Source: Capitulum mitella
Taxonomy: Eukaryota; Arthropoda; Thecostraca; Pollicipedomorpha; Pollicipedidae
Direction: 5' to 3'
Assembly: GCA_030062745.1 (NCBI GenBank)
Contig: CP099853.1
Coordinates: forward strand, 4,377,634 to 4,441,633
DNA: 64,000 nucleotides
Shown: positions 33,665 to 43,268 of the stretch, piece after piece
Layout of the letters: each line of letters starts with the position of its first letter
Numbering within the stretch: the first letter of the stretch is position 1
Position numbers and translations under genes: made by a program
Notes under the pieces: model-generated
The model's database searches: none
What the model saw: only the letters and a program-made list of their open reading frames with translations
What the model was told of the DNA's origin: nothing

Positions 33665-35022
33665 AGGGTAATGTGAATCTCACTGCCTGCAGAGAATATG
33701 GTTAAGGCAAATAGTCCAAGCAATAGTCGACAAGCTTCATAATTATGCTGCACTACTGACAACTTATTGTGCACATTCTGTTCTCACCTGGAAATACCAT
33801 AAATAATGCTTCCTCTTGATATGTGCCTTTAGGTTTGAAACGCTACTCTTGTGACCCTTGACTATAACCTCTTTCGGTCGGCACAGGACATACGTAAAAA
33901 TGACGTTTTTCCCCTCCTCCTTAAACTCAAAGCACGTTTCTAGATGTGGTCATGGGTGACCCAGACCGGGCTCGTCCTCTGCCTCCGAAGCTGAGGCACC
34001 GTCGGACTCGGAGTCAAGGTTTTCGACCTCCAGTGGCGGCGTAAAGACGCCTTGATGGGACATTTTAGTGTCAGGTAGTTAAAATTTCAGGCCAGTCAAG
34101 AATCAATCACCACTCCATCGTCCCATGGACATTACAGATCCAAGGCCATGGCGGCAGTAATCATGTGCTCAACAGCCTTGAGTGATCTTGGCGGGGAACC
34201 GTGTGGCGGTGGTAAGCAATCCGTGACTAACTTGAGACAACATTGAAAACTGCCGTCAGCTGGCTGTTCCAGTGTAAATGACAATAACTTTGATATCTTT
34301 TAGCCTGAAAAAGTGACGATTTTAATTTAATGTTTAATTTATAATTTTAAGTCATATCTTGCGCATAATTCAATACTTTTGTCCCAAAACAGACCAAAGT
34401 CAGCTGGCCTTTATACTGAACCATTGCCGCCAGCTTGCCGTCAACGTTTATCAGCTGACGAATATTGTCAACAAGTCGACTCCGCGATTGCCAGCTGAGT
34501 GCGCGCCCAGCCACGCTTGTATCGCCGCACGCTATTGGGTGTTGGCTATTCAAGTAGCCAATGGCGTGTGCCGATGCGAATAAAGCCGGGCGGTGTCTGT
34601 AAGGAGTTTAAAAAGTAACGGAGTAACGGAGTAACGGAGTAACGGACCAAAAAGTAACGGAGTAACGGACCACAAAAGTAACTTCCGTTACTCAGTCCGT
34701 TACAGTAAAATAAAAGTAACGGGTCCGTTACTCCGTTACTCAAAAAAGTAACTTCGTTAGTAACGGAGTAACGGAGTAACGGACCAGTGCCCACCTATGC
34801 CCACAGCACGATGGGCTTCTCAATATGGGCTGGGGAATATTGCGGCCTTACCGTGCTCGTCCAGTCTCCTAATCTCGATTAACACTCATCAGATCGCAAC
34901 CTCTGACGGCCATTGGACGGCTGAAGACCAAATCCACATATGACCCGTTGCAAAAAAGTTTATGAACGATCGTCGATCGTGCAAAGCAGTCTCAGTTCCA
35001 CTTCCATTGCTAAAATAATTAA

Positions 35023-36233
35023 CCCTATTCCCGGCAGGGGGGGACTGAATCCGCCCCCCTCCCTCAGGTTTTTTGCTTGCCAATTCCAGGTTTTTTAACG
35101 CAGCTTCGCGAAACTTGGTGACTTTTCCCAGCTATTCTTTCTACGTGCCGTGACAAAATTTCAATATTCTATTTTGCTCAGGGGCGGAACCAGGCAACGT
35201 TTTTGGGAGGTACCTCAGGCCATTTTTGGCCATGTTGAGGGTAAAAGGAAAACAACTCTGCCAAAAGCAGAGTTTTGAAGATAGAACTTAAAACTTTATA
35301 TGGATTTATAGCTAAATAGTTAAGCAATATGCAGATGTAACTTTATTTATCTGAGGTCACTTTACAAGGTCAGGTCAAATTCAAAAGGCAAAATTTGTTT
35401 TTTTGCAATAGTTTCGGCGACGTTTCTTCAAATGCCAAACCCGGAACATATATGACGTAGAAGGGTGCCCTCTACTTGTGTACCACGTTTGAGCTTGATA
35501 TCAAGTCGGGTCACGGAGCTATGACTTAAAATGTCAGTGCGCGTACCCTATATAGCAATAGCCATAAAACGAAATTTTTGAAACAGAGTGAATTCAAATG
35601 ATTGAAAACGTTTACAGATAATATTAAATGCACACGAGATCATCCCAAGTGACCCCAAAGCCACTGGAGGTCATTTAAGGTCAAAGGTCACAAGTTGATC
35701 AGAAGAACGTGTGACCATGACAGTTTCCCCTTTTTCATGTCCCTGCCATCGCCTATGCTAACATTATATAAAGATTGTAATGCGATTTGTACTTCTTTAG
35801 CATAGCATGACTAGAAAAAGCCAAAAAAGTGTTTTTGCGTCTTTTGTTCATTTAGTTGTTAGAAAACTAATCCTCCTATTTTTGAAACCCTGTGAACGCC
35901 CATGAATTTTCTCAAAATTTCAGATTTGGGGACCCATGGTGAAAACACTATCTATAATCTCTCGATTCATGCCAGTTTCATCGAAATCGGCCGATAAACA
36001 ACGGAGTTATAAGAAGTCCAAAAGTACCCCCATTTTGACATTTTTGCTCCCCTGTATCCACATTTCAAAATTTTGAAAATTTCTTTTTATAAAAATGTAA
36101 TTCACTTCACGGCAAATCGATTGCCGTTTGTTGCGATGAAATCCGACGAGTAGTTCTCGAGATCCCAGGGGGGGCCGAATCCCCCCCCCCCTGCCGGGAA
36201 TCGACCATACCGTCTAGCCCTCCGGAAATAGGG
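35023..36233 (+). mobile_element. piggyBac-like nonautonomous element, complete
   Basis: Bounded by TTAA on both sides (35,019-35,022 and 36,234-36,237). The ends are CCCTATTCCCGG and, inverted, CCCTATTTCCGG. TTAA target duplication and ends starting CCC are hallmarks of the piggyBac superfamily. Just inside the ends are a run of seven G and a CGAATC/CCCCCC patch. The interior has GAGGTCA/AAGGTCA repeats but no transposase frame, so it depends on an enzyme supplied elsewhere. Length 1.2 kb. Confidence 0.8.
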
Positions 36234-36419
36234 TTAAGTTAGGCACAAAGCACAAAAGAGCTGATACATGGTCTGGTGATGTCGTTTCAATCATTTCATC
36301 CCTAAAATAACTGAGGCAGCCCGTATCCAAACGATGGCAAGCACATTAAAAAGCCCCTCGCCACGCCATGGAGTCGGCTTTAGGTGACGTCACACGTTTC
36401 GCTGTCTCACAGCCTCGGG

Positions 36420-36530
36420 CTTATCGTCATCGGTAGCTCACTTTATTGACCACCACTCTCTCCGCCTGGATTCGAGGTCCGAGTCGGGTCCGAGTTCGAG
36501 TCGCGGCGGGTTCGAGTCGCCTCGATTCGT
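36420..36530 (+). repeat. Degraded tRNA-like sequence
   Basis: CGGTAGCTCACTTTATTGACC resembles a damaged A box. GGATTCGAGGTCC and then GGGTTCGAGTCGC (about 36,520) resemble B boxes. The region is rich in TCGAGTCG repeats. It is probably a SINE remnant next to the 36-bp array. Confidence 0.4.
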
Positions 36531-36899
36531 CGCGATACGACCGTGGGTCATCTGGTAACTGGCCTATGGAAGCTTACGCTGACCAGTAGGACCCAGGCGC
36601 TCGCTAAATCTGTCTTTTCGGTAACTTCTGTTCAGCTCATCTGTGTAGGTCACTCAGTGCCACCCTTCGGGGCTGGTCTGGCATACCTCAGACGTGCTCT
36701 AAGGAGATCCTCTCTGGCATCATCCAGATCCAGCCTGACGAGACCTAAACCTGATCTGTCAAGACAAGTTATCGTCGACTCGTACTCGACTTATAACCGG
36801 GCACCCACCGGGGCCTGTCACTACACGCGACCGCCTGGGATGTGGTCAACGTGGCTCCACACCTGTATTGCCAGGACGGAAACGCCACTCAGCAGTCCC

Positions 36900-37772
36900 A
36901 GTCGCTCTAGTCGTGAAACAGGGGCGCCTACTAGCAGTCGCTCTAGTCGTGAAACAGGGGCGCCTACTAGCAGTCGCTCTAGTCGTGAAACAGGGGCGCC
37001 TACTAGCAGTCGCTCTAGTCGTGAAACAGGGGCGCCTACTAGCAGTCGCTCTAGTCGTGAAACAGGGGCGCCTACTAGCAGTCGCTTATAACCTACTAGC
37101 AGTCGCTCTAGTCATGAAACAGGGGCGCCTACTAGCAGTCGCTCTAGTCATGAAACAGGGGCGCCTACTAGCAGTCGTTCTAGTCATGAAACAGGGGCGC
37201 CTACTAGCATGCAGTCGCTCTAGTCGTGAAACAGGGGCGCCTACTAGCAGTCGCTCTAGTCGTGAAACAGGGGCGCCTACTAGCAGTCGCTCTAGTCATG
37301 AAACAGGGGCGCCTACTAGCAGTCGCTCTAGTCGTGAAACAGGGGCGCCTACTAGCAGTCGCTCTAGTCGTGAAACAGGGGCGCCTACTAGCAGTCGCTC
37401 TAGTCGTGAAACAGGGGCGCCTACTAGCAGTCGCTCTAGTCGTGAAACAGGGGCGCCTACTAGCAGTCGTTCTAGTCATGAAACAGGGGCGCCTACTAGC
37501 AGTCGTTCTAGTCATGAAACAGGGGCGCCTACTAGCAGTCGCTCTAGTCATGAAACAGGGGCGCCTACTAGCAGTCGCTCTAGTCATGAAACAGGGGCGC
37601 CTACTAGCAGTCGCTCTAGTCATGAAACAGGGGCGCCTACTAGCAGTCGCTGTAGTCATGAAACAGGGGCGCCTACTAGGAGTCGCTCTAGTCATGAAAC
37701 AGGGGCGCCTGCTAGCAGTCGTTCTAGTCATGAAACAGGGGCGCCTACTAGCAGTCGTTCTAGTCATGAAAA
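36900..37772. repeat. 36-bp minisatellite, ~24 copies
   Basis: The unit starts AGTCGCTCTAGTCGTGAAAC and ends AGGGGCGCCTACTAGC. Copies vary at a few fixed positions (CGT/CAT, CTC/TTC), and the array has two interruptions, near 37,084-37,095 and 37,208. As 36 is a multiple of 3 and the unit has no stop in most frames, long frames run on both strands (for example 36,868-37,779, a 12-residue SRSSRETGAPTS repeat). There is no sign that they are translated. Confidence 0.95.
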
Positions 37773-38790
37773 AGTCTAGTCAACTCGATTTATGTCACAT
37801 GTAATGTCACGAGTCATGACAAGCGCATATAACGAGAAATAAAACTGCAGCATCCTTAGTGAGCTCGAGTGCACGAAACAGCTGTGTGGAGCCTTTCAAA
37901 AGAATATTAAATCATCACGATTCTTCATGAAACATATGCAATAAATTGTCGTGATTTTGAGGTAAGGCTGAAGTGGCACAAGATCCCACCAATCAGTTCT
38001 GTTTAACTTCGAAAAAGTACCAAAATCTTGCAAGATGAATTGCGATGGTGTTTGAGCGAGATTTTAAGTACTACGTAACTTGCCTGTGACCCATTCGACA
38101 GTTACAATCCGGAATGTCGATTTGTGTTCTTTTGATACGGCCCCGGCCCACCTAGTGTCGATTTGGGCCCGCAGAATGTTGGTTGCCTCCCCCCCAATAT
38201 TCCCTGCCGGCTTTAAAGGGAAATAAGTAAGGATAACAAGAACGAACGTAACAGATAAGAGATAGGCAGAAAGTGAAAAATAAAGCCTACAGCGATGAAT
38301 CTTTCTATCTTCTACCAAAACATGTAACTGTATACATCGGCATAAATACAATTTTTCATTTGATAAACAGTAACAAAAAAAACTTAAAAATTTCCGTTGG
38401 TGAGAACAAAGTACAAAATCATGAAAAATCCGTGAAAAACCCACATTCGGGGTTCTAGGTTAGGTTGTCAAGCCCTCGGCTCGTCCCCCCCCCCCCCAAT
38501 CATTTACAGAAATCGACATCCCTGGTTACAATGACAAAGGTAGAACGCATGAGGTCAACGTCCGGTCAACACTGTGATCTTCTGAGCTTTTTAAACTGCG
38601 TACCAATTCAGCTGGGGCTAGAAAATGCAAATAGTTGTGCAGACTTCCGGTAACGTCAAGTCCTTAAAATGCGAAGAACTTGATTAGCTTTACCGAAGAA
38701 ACTTGAAAAGTATTCCAAGTTGGGTTACGGTCACGTGCACCGTCCAGCAGATATCGAAAACTGGAGGGTGCGGGATATTGCACTTTAATT

Positions 38791-39435
38791 AGAGCTGAGA
38801 ATTCGGATAAACTTTTGGATCAAATATTCGGATGGGTATATTCGAATATTCGGATGAAATATTCAGCTCTCCTGAAATTTGTGCCATTTCTTCCCAACAG
38901 CTACGACTGGAACAATGTGTAAGAACCGGACGGATTCACAATTTACTCAGTTAAATTACACTCAACTCAATTTAACTCCGTAAACGCAAAGACAAGCGGT
39001 CTCTTCCCGTCGCTGCCAGATGCGAAACAAACGTGAGACGAATCTCGAGGCTGCTCATCGTCCCCAGAAATATGATGGGCAGATCAGGTCACACAGAACT
39101 GAAGCTCAAACACAGAAGGGTTGCAGCATATCTTAGTGTCACCCTCAGTATTGATCTCATCCATATTTCTGTACGTCATATGACATGATTTATGGAAGCA
39201 ACAACCACGAAACAACGCTAGACAATCCCCGAATATTCCTTCAGGTTCTGCAGCGAAATGCATAAGAGTATTCGAATGCTTGGCTGGCGCTGGAATATTC
39301 GGCGGATATTCGGGTGAAAAATTATCAACCGCATATTCGCCAAATACTCGAATCCTGAAATGAAAATTCGAGCTTTCACCGAGTCCCAATATTCGGACGA
39401 ATATTCGAAACATTCGAATCCCAAGTATCAGCTCT
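38791..39435. mobile_element. Foldback element with ATTCGAATATTCG-rich ends
   Basis: AGAGCTGA starts at 38,791 and its complement TCAGCTCT ends at 39,435. A further TCAGCTCT lies at 38,863-38,870, so the left arm is itself a short inverted unit. Both ends are filled with ATTCGGAT / GAATATTCG motifs. The flanks CACTTTAATT and CACTCTAGTC share seven of ten bases and may be an old target duplication. No coding capacity. Confidence 0.55.
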
Positions 39436-39877
39436 CACTCTAGTCCAAACGATCGGCGATGACGTCTTCTTCCGGGTCGTTTACGAACTGCCGTCATCGG
39501 ATATTTAAAATGCAACTGGAAATTTTGCTCAACTCCTCGGGACTTTCGTCTCTGCTGTAACTTTGAACAATGAATCTTCGATTACACCATCGGTTAAATT
39601 ATGCGTACCCGGTTGGGAACGCAAACATCTCCAAGCTGGTTTCCAAACAGGCCACAAACAACCCCGTTACAAATATCTCGTATTCAGCGTCACTACAAGG
39701 CCACATCGCATACCATTTACCCACCGCATGATCCGTCAGCACCACAGTGGCTCTATGCGCCAAACGAGACGGAGACTCATAAACAGTCGCGACACTTTAT
39801 CGGGGAAACTGACAGCTCAATGACCACTGCCGGCGACGCGACCACGTGCTGGCCGGGTGACCACTCCGAATGGCGCC

Positions 39878-40117
39878 TCAATGTTGCCCGGTAAAGTGCC
39901 GAGTCATGACGGGTCGGCAGTACCGGCCGATCAGCTGGCTGCTGCCGGTCCATAGACCGAGCTGGGCCCCCATCAGGTTTACTATTGGTCCTACGATGTT
40001 GCCTCTAGCTGTCAACACCGCTGAGATGAATGGCGATAGAATAAACGACACTGTTGGTACCCACCAAGCCATTTTTTGTAGCCTAGTGACAGACAAATGC
40101 ATTCCTGTTTTCTTCAC
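39878..40117 (-). pseudogene. Membrane-protein-like open segment, copy B
   Basis: A 79-codon minus-strand frame. After a possible acceptor (TCTGTCACTAG at 40,083) it reads a hydrophobic stretch containing PFISAVLTARGNIVGPIVNL and MGAQLGLWTG. The helix, Arg-Gly turn, helix pattern resembles transmembrane helices 3-4 of monocarboxylate-type major facilitator transporters, but the match is loose. The DNA is also related to 26.0 and 56.4 kb. It could be an exon of a real gene or a remnant. No convincing donor was found. Confidence 0.3.
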
Positions 40118-42580
40118 TTGTTTCTGAAGTGTTTTATACTTAGGCCAATGTTTTCAGAGCTGATTTTGAAATAAGTGCGATACATCGCATAACCGAATGT
40201 TATTGTTACTTGACGCACGTTTTCATCCCCTCATCTGAATTTGTTTGTATGTATGAGTATCTTAAATGCACTCGTAGATTTCTCACTTCTCTTGTAACTG
40301 GTATAATATTGTTGGAGATCTATATGCAGTAGATAATTCACCGGACATAGTGCTCCATTTTTTTCCGAGGTTGGTGGACGAAGAGAAGAGGCGAAGTACA
40401 AATCATCGTCCAACAAGACGAGAAAAAATCTGCTCATTTCCCATTGGAATTATGCCACGCGACAACATTAAAGATCATTGATATGGGACTCGAAACCGTT
40501 TGAAGTGATTTTATTATCTCTTCAAGGAAACATGAGCGGTGACACTCGCTCAAAATCATGCTGTCCGACTACTGCTTGACCAATAATTCCCTGGCATCGC
40601 CTGCTTCATAATCCAATGCACTAACTGGAACTATTTTGCGGTATCGAATATTCATCATTCATGGAATATTTACGTATTTCAAGAATCAGCCTCTTTATGG
40701 TTCATACATCTGCAGTTCGTTGTGACTTGCACGAATTTTACACACCCATTATTACCATTTCTTTTTACTGCACACCTCATGGGGCCAAATTTCACATGAA
40801 ACGTTTAGACGGTGCACAGAATGCAATTATCAGCGAGTGGTTGATCAGATATCATGTTACTCAGTTTCCCCTGTCTGCAACCCAAATATTTCTAGTGGTT
40901 CCATCCCTTTGGTACCCTTAACGTATAATTACTTGTACAAATGTTGGACCATCATCAGCGCGACAGCATATGCCTCCGGACCCCGGGGGTGTCAGTAAGA
41001 AAAATAACCTGTTTCGAGCTGTTCCATAGGCGTGGCTCAATGACAAAGAAAATAAGCCATCGTCCCAGTGAATCTCACGTTTTCAAAATCTACTGTCGCT
41101 ATCAATTATCGTGAACGCCAGTGGAACGAATGCACATCTCAAAACTAGCCAGTGCTCTCGTCTTCACTCACGCAATAAACCGAAAGCCTTCGTCGTCGTC
41201 AGGGCGACGCTCTCAGTCCTCGACCTTGAGTCGGTACCCGGCAGTTTACCAGGCGCCTGTCGGCGCAGGCTCCGTCCTGCCGCGGCAGAGTTCTGCCGGC
41301 GTCAGCAGGGCGGCATGGCGACAGGACCGGAGCCGGACGGTAAATCACGGCAGAATGCCAGCGCGGCCGGTAGACCAGGCAGCAGGGCTGGCCGGGTGTG
41401 GCCGCGCTGTTCAGTCTGAGACAGTGAAGTGCTGAGATCAGACTGGGAAAGAGCCTTCTGAGAAAGCCTTGGAGGCCTTTTCTGGACTGGAAAGAGCTTT
41501 TTCGGAAAGCGTTTTGGGCCGACTCCTGAAGCTTACCTCCTGCCTTAGGGCAAACGTTATTTCTAGGCAATTGTTCTTTACTACACCTTCCCACGGAATA
41601 CAACTCAACAAGTCAAAGTACTGTCAGGGGCAATTAGCTTTGTGGGGACGGTAAATCGTCGAAGAAATTACAGAAAAAGCTAATGCTGACCTGTACGCAG
41701 AACATTTGCCTTCAGTCTCTTGATTAATGGACTTTGGGGACGGACACCAGGGCCGATGTTTACTTTCATTTGGTGCCTCGTACGGGTGCCATAAAGCGCA
41801 TATAACACACATGGATTTGTTTCCAAGGTACGAGGTTAGTCAGCACGATGGAAAATGTTTAAAAACAGTCGAAAACAAACTTCAAAATGCACCTGTTGGG
41901 AAGCCGCATCTGCTTCTGCCAGGCAAATTCATTGCCTGTGAATAACTGAAGGCGAAAGTCATTGTTATGATGTGTTAAAAAAAACTGTCAACTGTGCTGT
42001 GCCCTGTGAAAAACACTGTCATATGGTATGGTACCGCATTGTTCTGAGCCAAGCGAAAGGCGATTATCTTGTCTTATTATGACTGATCAATTGTTTTGGC
42101 CCAGCATGTTGCTGCTCGTCCAGCAGAGTAACTGCACAATTTTCGATCACAGGAACATCGGATGCCGCGAAGTGTGCCGTGAACAGGCGATTCTGACGAC
42201 TTGCCCAGGATGGTTTTCTGGTTTTACGGAACGCACGCATTTAGTCTAAGGGAAGTGGAGGTATGTACCTGGACTCGAGTAAGCCAGCTTTTGATTCGGA
42301 GAGCAACACAGTGTGACTGTAGGCATCAGGAAGGAATTTTTTTTGCCAGATTCTGTTGGCATTCGAAAGCTGAAAGTTGTGAACGTTTTTGCTTAGCTGT
42401 CTGGAATTTCCTGGTGTTCACATTCACGTTCACAAATACTTCTCGAAAGAGTGACTCTAAAGCCGTGATCTTATTCGTTTCTAAATTACAAGGATACAAA
42501 CTATCTTCGACCTCACGACACACCAGTTCATTCGTCACTTTGTTTGGGCCATTTCTTTCTCCCTGGTCGCTGCCTGTTAG
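40118..42580. other. Unassigned, with a possible first exon at 41,314
   Basis: Mostly unique AT-rich sequence with a CpG-rich island at about 41,170-41,430. In it, TCAGTC (near 41,212) fits an arthropod-type initiator, and an ATG at about 41,314 in the context GGCATGGCGACAGG is followed 25 bp later by a GTAAAT donor. The phase does not join directly to the exon at 42,581. Confidence 0.3.
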
Positions 42581-42896
42581 AGTCCTGCCATACGAAACCG
42601 GTCTGCGCCGATCCCTGGAGCTTTGTCCATGCCGGGACCTTGTTACTTCTCGGCGATCTGGCGGACCCCTCCTCTGCAGCCGAGCTCTGAACGGTGGGGC
42701 TCTGGAAAACGTCAGCTGTCCGCCGCCGGGTGGTCAGACACGAGACCCTCCCCCCCGGCAGGCTCCACCATTCGAGGGGGGAGGGGGCGGTTGCAGTGAC
42801 CACGAGGACGAACTGAGCCTTCTCACAGAACCCCCGCTCGAAGCCAGTGACGGCCCGGACAACAACAACAACGACAACGCAGGAGAAATGAGCTGA
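42581..42896 (+). CDS. Terminal coding exon of an unknown gene
   Basis: A strong pyrimidine tract and acceptor (CTGCCTGTTAG, ending 42,580) opens a frame of 104 codons that begins VLPYETGLRRSLELCPCRDL and ends in TGA at 42,894. The exon enters with one base completing a split codon. The tail is Pro/Gly-rich, then acidic (HEDELSLLTEPPLEASDGPD), then Asn/Asp-rich, ending AGEMS. Two AATAAA signals follow. This looks like the cytoplasmic or disordered C-terminus of a larger protein, but no family could be named. The same frame is open back to about 42,183, so the exon may be longer. Confidence 0.45.
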
Positions 42897-43069
42897 GGGA
42901 TGAGTTGAGCACGGAGGAATGAGTTGCCGCAGTGTGCCGCTCACACTGCTTCCACGATGGCCCGGAGAGGGCTAGACGGGGTTCTCGTCCGGGGAATGAG
43001 CTGTTTCACGTGACTGAAGGCTCCGGCAGTATTTCCTGAGTACAGGGAGAAACTAACGAACACTGATGT

Positions 43070-43132
43070 AATAAAAGCACGTGGCCAATGATGTCAGTCA
43101 CAATACTGTAAATACCAGATAGCGTGAATAAA
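43070..43132 (+). terminator. Two polyadenylation signals
   Basis: AATAAA at 43,070-43,075 and at 43,127-43,132, 174 and 231 bp after the stop codon at 42,896. This fits a short 3' UTR for the terminal exon. Cleavage would fall near 43,090 or 43,150. No downstream element was examined beyond inspection. Confidence 0.4.
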
Positions 43133-43204
43133 CGTTTGGAACAGTGCACTCTTATGCTTCAATAACACCCAACAAAAAATGAACTTCCGTGAGCTTTGCA
43201 ATGT

Positions 43205-43268
43205 GATGTTTTATCATCATAATATAACGTGTGCTATGATGTTTTATGATCATAATATAACATGTGCC
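43205..43268. repeat. 33-bp direct duplication
   Basis: GATGTTTTAT(C/G)ATCATAATATAAC(G/A)TGTGC occurs twice in tandem, starting at 43,205 and 43,238, with two differences. Confidence 0.85.

Larger units (their letters stand above)
31097..34799. mobile_element. hAT-type DNA transposon, nonautonomous, 3.7 kb
   Basis: Terminal inverted repeats CATAGGTGGGCA (31,097-31,108) and its reverse complement (34,788-34,799). The 8-bp flanks CTCACAGC (31,089-31,096) and CCCACAGC (34,800-34,807) match at seven of eight positions, as expected for a hAT target-site duplication. Inside both ends lie many copies of GTTACTCCGTTAC / GTAACGGAGTAACGG, the subterminal motif arrays typical of hAT elements. No transposase-like frame was found between them. 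The interior is filled by other elements (31,740-32,490 and 33,107-33,664). Two CCAAT boxes and an AATAAA lie near the right end, so an internal promoter is possible. Confidence 0.85.

Noticed and set aside
31097-36233. hAT or piggyBac transposase gene
   Set aside because: No frame in either element is long enough or shows a BED finger, a DDE-type region or other transposase-like sequence. All are nonautonomous.
36900-37772. CRISPR array
   Set aside because: The 36-bp units are directly adjacent with no unique spacers, and the window is eukaryotic. It is a minisatellite.
38455-38470. Telomeric repeat (TTAGG)n
   Set aside because: Only two TTAGGT-like units occur, which is too few to be meaningful.
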